A stretch of 64,000 bases of DNA from positions 4,473,559-4,537,558 of the forward strand of contig NZ_CP089746.1 of NCBI RefSeq assembly GCF_029541745.1. The letters run 5' to 3'. Below the pieces are notes generated by a model, which did no database searches, was not told where the DNA came from, and saw only the letters and a program-made list of their open reading frames with translations. The number at the start of each line of letters is the position of its first letter. Within the stretch, counting starts at the first letter, position 1. A program made the position numbers and the translations under genes. Positions 24,669 through 34,810 of the stretch are shown here, one piece after another. Origin of the DNA: Streptomyces sp. LX-29. Lineage in GTDB: Bacteria > Actinomycetota > Actinomycetes > Streptomycetales > Streptomycetaceae.

Positions 24669-24759
24669 CAGGAGTACTTCGCCCTTTATCTCATGATCTT
24701 GCTTGACGGTAGGAACCTACCGGGGCCCCTCCCGGCGGTGGCCAGGTGAGGGGCGATAC

Positions 24760-24799
24760 ATGACCGGGCCCCCATCCCCGCGGATGAGGGCCCGGTCAT
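24760..24799 (-). terminator. Hairpin after the second lipoprotein gene
   Basis: ATGACCGGGCCC (24760-24771) and GGGCCCGGTCAT (24788-24799) pair, with an inner CATCC/GGATG stem. It sits just downstream of the minus-strand stop at 24810. Confidence 0.68.
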
Positions 24800-24809
24800 G
24801 TCGGCTTGC

Positions 24810-25577
24810 TTACTTGGCGGCCTCGACCGCGGTGATCTCGACCGTCTCGGTGGCGGCCGGCTTCTGCGGGGTGACCTTCTCGTCCCAGCCCGAGTACAGG
24901 ATGGTGGCCTTGTCCTTGCCCTGCTGCTCGGCCTTGAGCGGGTAGGGCTTGCCCTCGGTGGCGATGTAGAGGGTCATCGGCTCACCGTCGTTGTCGGTGC
25001 CCTTGATGGCGATGGCCTTCTTGCCGTCGACCTCGGTGACGTCACCCTTGGTCCACTTCTTGTCCTTGGAGTCGGTGGCCTCCTTCTGGATGGCCTTGAT
25101 GTCGCAGGCCTCACCGATGTCCTTGAACTTCTCGTGGTCCGTGGTGCCGTGGACGTACTTGTCCTTGAACTTGCCGGCGCCCGACTCCAGCATCATCTGG
25201 GCCATCATGCCGGTCGGCTTGACCCAGGCCTCGTTGCCGATCTTGACCAGGCTGTAGCCGCCCATGGTGCCCATGGTCATGTCGGTCTGGCAGTTGCCCT
25301 CGGAGTCCATGGCCAGCTCGGCCGTGGTCTTCTGGCCCTCGGAGACGCCGTCGACCTTGGCGGTCATGGACTTCGCGGAGACCATCGCGTCCTTCGCCTT
25401 CTGGGCGATCTCGTTGGCCTCGAGCTTCTCCACGCCGTTGGCGCCGCTCTCGACGGAGGAGCCGCCGTTGGAGCCGCCCTTCGCGTCGTCCTTCTTGTCG
25501 TCGCCGCCACAGCCGGTCACGGCCAGCGCCAGCGCCGCACACGCGGCCACGGCCCAGACCCGGTTCTTGCTCGTCAT
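24810..25577 (-). CDS. Lipoprotein, second of three tandem paralogues
   Basis: ATG 25577 gives 255 aa; a GTG directly before it would add one residue. The signal peptide and lipobox (VTGCGGDD) are almost identical to the first paralogue. The mature domain also matches (LEANEIAQKAKDAMVSAKSMTAKVDGV, YSLVKIGNEAWVKPTG, EPMTLYIATEGKPYPLKAE, ILYSGWDEKVTP). The spacer differs (KKDDAKGGSNGGSSVESG). The three-gene set probably arose by recent duplication, with binding specificity changing in the domain. Located on the outer face of the membrane. Confidence 0.88.
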   Translation of the reverse strand: MTSKNRVWAVAACAALALAVTGCGGDDKKDDAKGGSNGGSSVESGANGVEKLEANEIAQKAKDAMVSAKSMTAKVDGVSEGQKTTAELAMDSEGNCQTDMTMGTMGGYSLVKIGNEAWVKPTGMMAQMMLESGAGKFKDKYVHGTTDHEKFKDIGEACDIKAIQKEATDSKDKKWTKGDVTEVDGKKAIAIKGTDNDGEPMTLYIATEGKPYPLKAEQQGKDKATILYSGWDEKVTPQKPAATETVEITAVEAAK

Positions 25578-25639
25578 CACGGGAGTTTTGCCCTTATCTG
25601 ATCGTCTTGCTTGCCTATGAGCGCCATACCCTAAGGCCC

Positions 25640-25668
25640 GGGTGGGCGTCTGGCGCCGCCGCCCACCC
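25640..25668 (-). terminator. Hairpin after the third lipoprotein gene
   Basis: GGGTGGGCG (25640-25648) and CGCCCACCC (25660-25668) pair over 9 bp just downstream of the stop at 25675 on the minus strand. Confidence 0.55.
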
Positions 25669-25674
25669 CGTCGA

Positions 25675-26484
25675 TCAGACGCCGCCCAACTGCTCCTGCA
25701 GCTTGGCCATGTCGACCACCTGGTCCGCCGGCGGGGTCGTCGCCGGCACCGGCTTGTCCCAGTCGGTGAGCTCGATGGAGCCGCTCTCGGCGCCCTTCTG
25801 CACGATCTTCAGCGGGTAGGGCTTGCCCTCCGCGGCGACGTAGAGGGTCATCGGGTCGCCGTCCGACGACTTGCCGTTGACGGGGATGACCTTGTTGCCG
25901 TCGACGGTGACCAGCGTGCCCTTGGTCATCTTGTCGTCGCTGTCGTCGGTGTCCAGCGACTGCTGGAAGCCGGCGAGGTCGCACACGTCCGTCATGTCCT
26001 TGAACATCTCGTCGGACGTGGAGCCGTGGACCCACTTGCCCTTGAAGAGCTCGGCGGCGGCCGCGCCGTCCGAGCCGGCCTGGGTCTTCCAGAAGGTCTC
26101 GTCCGGCTTCATCCAGACCTTGTCGCTGAGCTTGATGAGCTCGAAGGAGCCCTCGGTGCCCATCTCCATGGAGCCGGCGCAGTTGCCCGAGCTGTCGAGG
26201 GCGAGGTCCATCTTCTGCCGGGTGCCGGCGGAGGTGAGGTCCATCTTCATGCGGAGCGACTTCGCCGACTCCAGCTCGGTCTCCGCCTTCTTGGAGATCT
26301 CCTTGGCGGAGAGCTTGGCGAGTTCCGAGTCGGCGTCCGAGCCCTTGTCCGGCTTGGTTCCGAGGATGCTCCCGTCCTTGTCGGACTTTCCGCCCTTGTC
26401 GGACTTGTCGCTGCCGCAGCCGGTGACGGCCAGCGCCAGCGCCGCACACGCGGCCACGGCCCAAGCCCGGTTCATCCTCGTCAT
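25675..26484 (-). CDS. Lipoprotein, third of three tandem paralogues
   Basis: The 269-aa product starts MTRMNRAWAVAACAALALAV with lipobox VTGC and a Lys/Asp/Ser-rich spacer (GSDKSDKGGKSDKDGS). The domain is homologous to the two others but less close (LSAKEISKKAETELESAKSLRMKMDL, FELIKLSDKVWMKPDE, DPMTLYVAAEGKPYPLKIVQ). It lies nearest the divergent betaine operon, with a 226-bp intergenic region between. A second Met three codons in is a possible start. Likely a ligand-binding or lipid-carrier lipoprotein. Confidence 0.87.
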   Translation of the reverse strand: MTRMNRAWAVAACAALALAVTGCGSDKSDKGGKSDKDGSILGTKPDKGSDADSELAKLSAKEISKKAETELESAKSLRMKMDLTSAGTRQKMDLALDSSGNCAGSMEMGTEGSFELIKLSDKVWMKPDETFWKTQAGSDGAAAAELFKGKWVHGSTSDEMFKDMTDVCDLAGFQQSLDTDDSDDKMTKGTLVTVDGNKVIPVNGKSSDGDPMTLYVAAEGKPYPLKIVQKGAESGSIELTDWDKPVPATTPPADQVVDMAKLQEQLGGV

Positions 26485-26583
26485 CGCGCCCGCCCTGCCC
26501 CTTGCATCTTGTCGTGCCTTCTTACCTGCGTTTTACCTTACGAGCAGGGACGTGCGCAGATGCAATCCGGTTCGCCTTTTGTG

Positions 26584-26617
26584 GTCACTATTCAGTGACG
26601 CCGGCCACTTTCACTGA
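26584..26617. promoter_or_regulatory. Operator-like inverted repeats before the choline/betaine operon
   Basis: GTCACTATTCAGTGAC (26584-26599) is a perfect inverted repeat with a 4-bp centre. A third half-site of the same type, TCACTGA, follows at 26611-26617. The cluster lies 95-127 bp before the operon start at 26711 and about 100 bp from the divergent lipoprotein start. TACATA at 26628 may be a -10 box. A regulator of betaine genes is the natural candidate; none is encoded in the operon. Confidence 0.52.
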
Positions 26618-26710
26618 GCAATCAGGCATACATATGAACGTTTCGGTTAGGGGTCCCAGCTGCTGGCGTGGCCAGTGGGAAAACCTGGAAGACCGGAAGG
26701 CAGAAGAAAC

Positions 26711-28222
26711 GTGTCGGCAGTCGAGACCATTCATGTGGACGGGGTGTGGCGGGGTGCCTCGTCCGGCGCTCAGCGGGAGGTCCTCGACCCCGCCGACGCC
26801 ACCGTGCTGACCGTCGTCGCCGAAGGCGGCGCCGAGGACACCGACGCGGCGGTGGCCGCCGCCCGGCGCGCCTTCGACGCCGGACCCTGGCCGCGGACGC
26901 CCGTCGCCGAGCGCGCCGACCTGCTGCGCCGTGTCGCCGGGCTGCTCCAGCGCGACCGGGAGGCGATCGCGCTCACCGAGAGCCGCGACACCGGCAAGAC
27001 CCTCGAAGAGGGCCGTATCGACGTCGACGACGTCACCAACGCCTTCCGCTACTTCGCCGACCTCGTGGTCAACGAGGCGGGCGGACGCGTGGTGGACGCC
27101 GGCAGCCCCGATGTGCACAGCGTGGTCGTGTACGAGCCGGTGGGCGTCTGCGCCCTGATCACCCCCTGGAACTACCCTCTGCTCCAGGCGAGTTGGAAGA
27201 TCGCTCCGGCGCTCGCGGCCGGCAACACCTTCGTCATCAAGCCCAGCGAGATCACCCCGCTCTCCACCGTCCATCTGCTGCGACTACTGGTGGAGGCCGG
27301 ACTCCCGGCCGGCGTGGCCAACCTGGTCACCGGCGCCGGCGACCCGGTCGGCGCCCGACTCGCCGACCACCCCGACGTGGACCTGGTCTCCTTCACCGGC
27401 GGCCTGGCCAGCGGCACCAAGGTGATGGCGGCCGCCGCCCCGAGCGTGAAGAAGGTGGCGCTGGAGCTGGGCGGCAAGAACCCCAACGTCGTCTTCGCCG
27501 ACGCCTGCGCCACCCCCGAGGGCTTCGACACCGCCGTGGACCAGGCGCTCAACGCCGCCTTCATCCACAGCGGACAGGTCTGCTCGGCCGGCTCCCGGCT
27601 CATCGTCGAGGAGTCCGTGCGCGAGCGCTTCGTCGCCGAACTCGCCCGCCGCGCCGAGCGGATCACCCTCGGCCGCGGCACCGAGAGCGGCGTGGAGTGC
27701 GGCCCGCTGGTCTCCGCCCAGCAGCTGGCCAAGACCGCGGCGTATGTGGAGTCCGCGCTCGCCGAAGGCGCCCTGCTGCGCTGCGGCGGCGCCCGGCCCG
27801 AGCCCTCCGAGGCGAACCCCGAGCGGCCCGCCTCCGGGTACTTCTACCTGCCGACCGTGCTCGACGGCTGCCACCGCGAGATGCGGGTGGTGCGCGAGGA
27901 GACCTTCGGCCCGATCCTCACCGTGGAGACCTTCCGCACCGAGGACGAGGCCGTGGCGCTCGCCAACGACACCGAGTACGGGCTGGCCGGAGCCGTGTGG
28001 TCCGCGGACACCGCCCGCGCCCGACGGGTCGCCGGCCGGTTGCGGCACGGCACGGTCTGGATCAACGACTACCACCCCTACCTGCCGCAGGCGGAGTGGG
28101 GCGGCTTCGGCAAGTCCGGCGTCGGCCGCGAGCTGGGCCCCTCCGGCCTGGCCGAGTACCGCGAGGCCAAGCACGTCTACGAGAACCTCCGGCCCCGGCC
28201 GGTCCGCTGGTTCGCCGGCTGA
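26711..28222 (+). CDS. betB: Betaine aldehyde dehydrogenase
   Basis: GTG 26711 gives 503 aa, the right length. The enzyme oxidises betaine aldehyde to glycine betaine with NAD(P), the second step from choline. Motifs: the NAD-binding TPWNYPLLQASWKIAPALAAGNTFVIKPSE region, the catalytic Glu in ALELGGKNPNVVF, and the nucleophile Cys in FIHSGQVCSAGSR (near residue 292). The gene heads an operon of five (BADH, choline oxidase-like, ABC importer) with short gaps or overlaps, so synthesis and uptake of the osmoprotectant are made together. Other aldehyde dehydrogenases can look similar; the neighbours settle the name. Confidence 0.92.
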   Translation: MSAVETIHVDGVWRGASSGAQREVLDPADATVLTVVAEGGAEDTDAAVAAARRAFDAGPWPRTPVAERADLLRRVAGLLQRDREAIALTESRDTGKTLEEGRIDVDDVTNAFRYFADLVVNEAGGRVVDAGSPDVHSVVVYEPVGVCALITPWNYPLLQASWKIAPALAAGNTFVIKPSEITPLSTVHLLRLLVEAGLPAGVANLVTGAGDPVGARLADHPDVDLVSFTGGLASGTKVMAAAAPSVKKVALELGGKNPNVVFADACATPEGFDTAVDQALNAAFIHSGQVCSAGSRLIVEESVRERFVAELARRAERITLGRGTESGVECGPLVSAQQLAKTAAYVESALAEGALLRCGGARPEPSEANPERPASGYFYLPTVLDGCHREMRVVREETFGPILTVETFRTEDEAVALANDTEYGLAGAVWSADTARARRVAGRLRHGTVWINDYHPYLPQAEWGGFGKSGVGRELGPSGLAEYREAKHVYENLRPRPVRWFAG

Positions 28223-28274
28223 GCGACCACCGCCCACCGACGCCCACCAGCCTGCGCAGCAGAGGAGTACCCGA

Positions 28275-29884
28275 ATGCCCCCCCAGCCCTCCCACGTCTA
28301 CGACTACGTCGTCGTCGGTGGCGGCACCGCCGGCTCGGTGATCGCCTCCCGGCTCACCGAGGACCCGTCCGTGCGCGTCGCCGTCATCGAAGGCGGCCCC
28401 TCCGACGTCGACCGCCCCGAGGTGCTCACCCTGCGCCGCTGGCTCGGACTGCTCGGTGGCGAACTCGACTACGACTACCCGACGGTGGAACAGCCGCGCG
28501 GCAACTCCCACATCAGACACAGCCGCGCCCGCGTCCTCGGCGGCTGCTCCTCGCACAACACCCTGATCTCCTTCAAGCCGCTCCCCGGTGACTGGGACGA
28601 GTGGGCCGAGGCCGGCGCCGAGGGCTGGGACGCGGCCTCCATGGACCCGTACTTCCACCGGCTGCGCAACAACATCGTCCCCGTGGACGAGAAGGACCGG
28701 AACGCCATCGCCCGCGACTTCGTCGAGGCGGCCCGCGTCGCCGCCGACGTGCCGCGCGTCGAGGGCTTCAACCAGCGGCCCTTCCACGAGGGCGTCGGCT
28801 TCTTCGACCTCGCGTACCACCCGGAGAACAACAAGCGCTCCTCCGCCTCCGTCGCCTACCTCCACCCCCACCTGGAGGCCGGCGACCGCCCCAACCTGAC
28901 GCTGCTGCTGGAGACCTGGGCGCACAAGCTGGAGTTCGACGCCACGCTCCGCGCCACCGGGGTGCGGGTGCGCACCAAGGACGGCGAGGAACTGCTGATC
29001 GAGGCCGAGCGCGAGGTGCTGGTCTGCGCCGGCGCCGTCGACACCCCGCGGCTGCTGCTGCACTCCGGCATCGGCCCCAGGGCCGACCTGGAGGCGCTGG
29101 GCATCCCCGTCCTGCACGACCTGCCGGGCGTCGGCGAGAACCTGCTGGACCACCCCGAGTCGGTGATCGTCTGGGAGACGGACGGGCCGATCCCGGAGAA
29201 CTCCGCGATGGACTCCGACGCCGGACTCTTCGTCCGCCGCGACCCCGAATCCTGCGGTCCGGACCTGATGTTCCACTTCTACCAGATCCCCTTCACCGAC
29301 AACCCGGAGCGGCTCGGCTACGAGAAGCCCGAGCACGGCGTGTCGATGACGCCCAACATCCCCAAGCCGCGCAGCCGCGGCCGGCTCTACCTCACCAGCG
29401 CCGACCCGGCCGTCAAACCCGCCCTCGACTTCCGCTACTTCACCGACGAGGACGACTACGACGCGAAGACGCTGGTCGACGGCATCCGCCTGGCCCGCGA
29501 GATCGCCCGCACCGAGCCGCTGGCCGGCTGGCTCAGGCGCGAGGTCTGCCCCGGCCCCGAGCTCACCACCGACGAGGAGCTCAGCGAATACGCGCGCAAG
29601 GTCGCGCACACCGTCTACCACCCCGCCGGCACCTGCAAGATGGGCGCGCCGACCGATGAACAGGCCGTCGTCGACCCGCAGTTGCGGGTGCGGGGGCTCT
29701 CCGGCATCCGGATCGCCGACGCGTCGGTCTTCCCGACCATGACCGCCGTCAACCCGATGATCGGTGTGCTGATGGTGGGGGAGAAGTGCGCGGAACTCAT
29801 CGCGCGGGGGGAAGCGGCAGCGCCCGGGGCAGCGGGGGCGATCGCACAGGGGGACAGCAAACAGACCCCGGGAGGTCATGCGTG

Positions 29885-29885
<1 letters not shown>
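28275..29885 (+). CDS. codA: Choline oxidase-like GMC flavoprotein
   Basis: ATG 28275 has an AGAGGAG site; 536 aa. The N-terminal FAD motif is YDYVVVGGGTAGSVIASRL. The block RHSRARVLGGCSSHN (near 81-95) matches choline oxidase of Arthrobacter, where the His of GCSSHN is covalently bound to FAD. The choline-binding Glu is kept in LLDHPESVIV, the catalytic His in VYHPAGTCKMG, and the Asn in TAVNPMIGV. I therefore prefer choline oxidase (O2-using, choline to betaine) over membrane-linked choline dehydrogenase BetA, though databases may call it the latter. The next gene starts on the last base of its stop. Confidence 0.85.
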
Positions 29886-30957
<1,072 letters not shown>

Positions 30958-30961
<4 letters not shown>

Positions 30962-33018
30962 GCGCAGTGACCACCACCTCCGCGCCCGGCACCGGTAAGG
31001 CCAAGAGCAGGACCGGCGCCGCGGGCGCCGCCGGTTCCACCGGGCGGAAGACGGCCGACTCCGCGACCTCTCACGCCCACAGACGCGGCCCGGCGGCCGC
31101 CCTGGCCCGCCACCGCACCCTGGCCAAGCTGCTGACGCTCGCCGCCCTGGCCGCCGTGCTGGTGCCGCTGGCGCACGCCCGCTGGGCCAGCGGCAGCTGG
31201 CCGGAGGCGCTGACCGTCGACCTGGCCCAGCCGCTCGGCGACGCCAACACCTGGATCATCGACAACCGGGACAGCCACCCGGTCTTCCTCTACTTCTTCG
31301 GGCACATCAGCAACGGGATCATCATCTCGGTGCGCGCCGTCTACGTGACGCTCCTCGCCCTCGGCTGGGCCGGGGTCACCGCCGCCGCCACCCTGCTGTC
31401 CTGGCGCGTGGCCGGGCCGCGGGTGGCGGCCACCGCCGGGGTGTCGTTCGCCGTCTGCGGGCTGCTCGGCATGTGGGTGCCGACCATGCAGACGCTCGCC
31501 CTGATGGCGGTCGCGGTCACCGTGTCCGTGGTCATCGGCGCGCTGCTGGGCCTGGCCGCCGGGCTGTCCGACCGCACCCACCGCGCGCTGCGCCCCGTGC
31601 TCGACACCATGCAGGTGCTGCCGGCCTTCGCCTATCTGCTGCCGGTGGTGCTGGTCTTCGGCATCGGCGTGCCCGGCGCGGTGCTGGCCACCGTGGTCTA
31701 CGCGGCCCCGCCGATGGCCCGGCTCACCGCGCTGGGCCTGCGCGGCGCCGACGCCGGGGTGCTGGAGGCCGTCTCCTCGCTCGGCGCCACCGGCCGGCAG
31801 CGGCTGCTGTCCGCGCGGCTGCCGCTGGCCCGCCGTGAGCTGCTGCTGGGCCTCAACCAGACCATCATGATGGCGCTGTCGATGGCCGTCATCGCCTCGA
31901 TGATCGGCGGCGGTGGCCTCGGTGACCGCGTCTACCAGGCGCTCTCCACCGTCGACGTCGGCAAGGCGCTGGCCGCCGGCATCCCGATCGTGCTGCTCGC
32001 CGTCGTCCTGGACCGCACCACCGCGGCCGCCGGCGAGCGCGCCGGCGCCGAGCGCGGCGGCCCGACCTGGGCCCGCGGCTGGCGGGCCTGGACGGGAGTC
32101 GCGGCGCTCACGGCGGCCGCGGCGCTCGCGGCCCGTGCGCTCTCCTCCCTCACCTGGCCCGAGGGCTGGACCCTGGCCATCGCCGAACCCGTCAACGACG
32201 CCAAGGAGTGGATGGTGGACCACCTCTACTCCGGCGTGCCGGTCGTCGGCGGCACCGCCGACTGGGCGGCCGCGTACGTGCGGTGGGTGCTGGACCCGCT
32301 GCGCGACGGCCTCCAGGGGCTGCCCTGGTGGGCGGTGCTGCTCGCGGTCGCCACCCTGGCCTGGCTGATCGGCACCTGGGGCACCGCCCTGACCGCCACC
32401 CTCGCCATGGCCGCGATCGGCGTGCTCGGCGTGTGGGAGCCGTCCATGGACACGCTCTCCCAGGTCCTGGCCGCGCTGGCGGTCACGCTGGTGCTGGGCT
32501 TCACGATCGGCGTCGCCGCCGCGCGCAGCCCCCGGCTGGAGCGGTTGCTGCGCCCGGTGCTGGACGTGTGCCAGACCATGCCGCAGTTCGTCTACCTGAT
32601 CCCGGTGGTCGCGCTCTTCGGCGTCGGCCGGGCCCCGGCCGCGGCCGCCGCCATCGTCTACGCGCTGCCCGCCGTCATCCGCATCACCACCCAGGGCCTG
32701 CGCCAGGTCGACCCGGCCGCCCTGGAGTCCGCCCGGTCCCTGGGCGCCACCCGCAACCAGCAGCTGTGGCAGGTCCAGCTCCCGCTGGCCCGCCCGGCCC
32801 TGCTGCTCGCCGTCAACCAGGCGGTCGTCCTGGTCCTCGCCGTTGTCATCATCGGCGGCCTGGTCGGCTCCGGGGCGCTCGGCTACGACGTCGTCTTCGG
32901 CCTCGCCCAGGGCGACCTGGCCACCGGCCTGGTCGCCGGCACCGCCATCGTCTGCCTCGGACTGATGCTGGACCGGGTGACGCAGCCGACCGCCCGCCGC
33001 GACCGGAAGGGAGCCTGA
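30958..33018 (+). CDS. opuAB: Glycine betaine ABC importer, two fused permease modules
   Basis: The 686-aa protein holds two complete MetI-like permease units in tandem. The first covers about 60-360 (EAA-like loop EAVSSLGATGRQRLLSARLPLARRELL). The second covers about 385-675 (ESARSLGATRNQQLWQVQLPLARPALL). Each has about six helices and a periplasmic stretch with NTWIIDNR or DAKEWMVDHL. Normally OpuAB/ProW is one unit used as a homodimer; here one chain supplies both halves. An N-terminal 55-residue disordered tail (Gly/Ala/Thr) precedes. It is coupled to opuAA by overlap. Confidence 0.94.
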
Positions 33019-33019
33019 C

Positions 33020-33988
33020 ATGACCACTCGTACGAAGCTGGCCGCCGCGGCCGCGGGTGTCCTGGCGGTCACCCTCACCGGCTGCGGCGCGGCCGACATG
33101 ACCCAGCAGACCTCGCCGTACGCCAACGTCGACGGGGCGAAGACGGTCACCCTGTCCGTCCAGTCCTGGGTCGGCGCGCAGGCCAACGTGGCCGTCGCCC
33201 AGTACCTGCTGGAGCACGAGCTGGACTACCGCGTCGACACCGTCCAGGTCGACGAGGTCCCCGCCTGGGACGCCCTCAGCCAGGGCCGGGTCGACGCCCT
33301 CCTGGAGGACTGGGGCCACCCCGAGCAGGAACAGCGCTACGTCCAGGACAAGAAGACCATCGCCCGCGGCGGCGACCTCGGCGTCACCGGCCACATCGGC
33401 TGGTACGTCCCCAAGTACTTCGCCGACGCCCACCCCGACGTCACCGACTGGAAGAACCTCAACAAGTACGCCGACGAGTTCCGCACCCCGGAGAGCGGCG
33501 GCAAGGGCCAACTCCTCGACGGCTCCCCCTCCTACATCACCAACGACAAGGCCCTGGTGAACAACCTCGACCTGGACCTCCAGGTCGTCTTCGCCGGCTC
33601 CGAGGCCGCCCAGATCACCCAGATCAAGCAGTTCGCCAAGGAGAAGAAGCCCTTCCTCACCTACTGGTACGAACCCCAGTGGCTCTTCAACGAGGTCCCC
33701 ATGGTCGAGGTGAAGCTGCCGAAGTACACCGACGCCTGCGCCGAGAAGGGCGCCGCCGACCCGAAGACCGTCGACTGCGCCTACCCCACCACCCCGCTGC
33801 AGAAGTACCTCAACGCCGACTTCGCGAAGGAGGGCGGCAAGGCGGCGGAGTTCCTGAAGAGGTTCCGCTGGACCAAGGAGATGCAGAACGAGGTGTCGGA
33901 GCTCATCGCTTCTAAGGGCCTCACTCCCGAGGAGGCGGCCGAGCGGTGGGTGAAGGACAACCGGGAGGTGTGGCGGGCGTGGCTCTGA
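33020..33988 (+). CDS. opuAC: Glycine betaine-binding lipoprotein
   Basis: A 322-aa lipoprotein (lipobox LTGC, Cys about 23) starting one base after the permease stop. It has the OpuAC/ProX-type fold: VTLSVQSWVGAQANVAVAQYLLEHEL, YWYEPQWLFN, and aromatic residues such as HIGWYVPKYF that could form the cation-pi cage for the trimethylammonium group. It delivers betaine (or choline or proline betaine) to the importer. It closes the five-gene operon. The substrate is inferred from neighbours and family. Confidence 0.92.
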   Translation: MTTRTKLAAAAAGVLAVTLTGCGAADMTQQTSPYANVDGAKTVTLSVQSWVGAQANVAVAQYLLEHELDYRVDTVQVDEVPAWDALSQGRVDALLEDWGHPEQEQRYVQDKKTIARGGDLGVTGHIGWYVPKYFADAHPDVTDWKNLNKYADEFRTPESGGKGQLLDGSPSYITNDKALVNNLDLDLQVVFAGSEAAQITQIKQFAKEKKPFLTYWYEPQWLFNEVPMVEVKLPKYTDACAEKGAADPKTVDCAYPTTPLQKYLNADFAKEGGKAAEFLKRFRWTKEMQNEVSELIASKGLTPEEAAERWVKDNREVWRAWL

Positions 33989-34041
33989 CGTGAGCCGACG
34001 AGCGCCCCACCCGCGCTGAGAGCGAGGCCCCGGCGCAAGGG

Positions 34042-34617
34042 CTACTTCGGAAAGAGAGAGGTGTCGAGTTCGAAGCCGAAAGGCTCGGGCAGCGGCACCC
34101 GTTCCCCGAACGGAACGGTCTTCTCGTCCCGGAACCGGCCCTTGCCGTCGGGGTTCGCGTACACGGTCGTGCTCCCGCCGCCGTCATGCGGATCCACGAG
34201 CAGGTAGACGGGGACCTGCGAGTGGGCGTAGCCCCAGAGCTTGGAGGTGCGGTCGCGACGTGCCGTGGACGGTGAGGTGATCTCGCACGCGAGGAGTACG
34301 TCGTCGGCGGGAAGCTGCCACTCCTTGCGGTTGTCGGTCAGCGCGGCCGCCTCGCAGACGAGGAGATCGGGGATGAACCGCTCACCGGTCGCCGGGAGGA
34401 CGACGGTTTCCGTGTTGGTGATCATCCACTCGTCCGGGGTCGCCTTGATGAGCATGCGCATCAGCCGGCCGAAGATCCAGTTGTGCTGACTCGTGGGCGT
34501 GGGTGAAATGACGATCTCCCCCCCGATGAGCTCCGCGCGCTGCCCCTCGGGCAGGTCAAGGTGCTCATAGGTGTGCATGAGCTCTTCCAGCGTCTGGTCG
34601 GGCAGCGGCGCCGTCAT
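34042..34617 (-). CDS. Uma2-family (DUF820) nuclease-like protein
   Basis: ATG 34617 with GGGAGG seven bases upstream gives 191 aa. Uma2 proteins have a PD-(D/E)xK fold. Here the Asp is in RFIPDLLVCE, the Glu in LLACEITSPSTARRDRTSK, and the Lys/helix follows in SKLWGYAHSQVPVYLLVDP. The family is very expanded in cyanobacteria and actinomycetes; the role is unknown. It sits alone between the betaine operon and the WXG cassette, convergent with opuAC across 53 bp. Confidence 0.9.
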   Translation of the reverse strand: MTAPLPDQTLEELMHTYEHLDLPEGQRAELIGGEIVISPTPTSQHNWIFGRLMRMLIKATPDEWMITNTETVVLPATGERFIPDLLVCEAAALTDNRKEWQLPADDVLLACEITSPSTARRDRTSKLWGYAHSQVPVYLLVDPHDGGGSTTVYANPDGKGRFRDEKTVPFGERVPLPEPFGFELDTSLFPK

Positions 34618-34730
34618 CACGAGACCTCCCATGTCCGGGCCCTTCCTCCGTGACTCCGAGCCGACGAGCCGTACCGCCGCCGTCGGAGCCTGTGACCATC
34701 ATGGGCCCATGGCGCGGCCCACGACACGAC

Positions 34731-34768
34731 GATCGCCCTCGCCTGTCACAGCGACGGCGAGGGCGATC
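34731..34768 (-). terminator. Hairpin after the WXG cassette
   Basis: GATCGCCCTCGCC (34731-34743) and GGCGAGGGCGATC (34756-34768) pair over 13 bp. It is downstream of the minus-strand stop at 34811. Confidence 0.72.
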
Positions 34769-34810
34769 GGTTACGCCATGTGTTCGATAAGCGACAGTGG
34801 GGCAGGTCCT

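Noticed and set aside
26618..26710. Glycine or other riboswitch before the betaine operon
   Set aside because: Some short hairpins can be drawn, but no conserved aptamer core is present.
28062..29879. 605-aa minus-strand ORF opposite the choline oxidase-like gene
   Set aside because: Val/Gly/His-rich antisense composition without motifs; the plus strand encodes a clear GMC enzyme.
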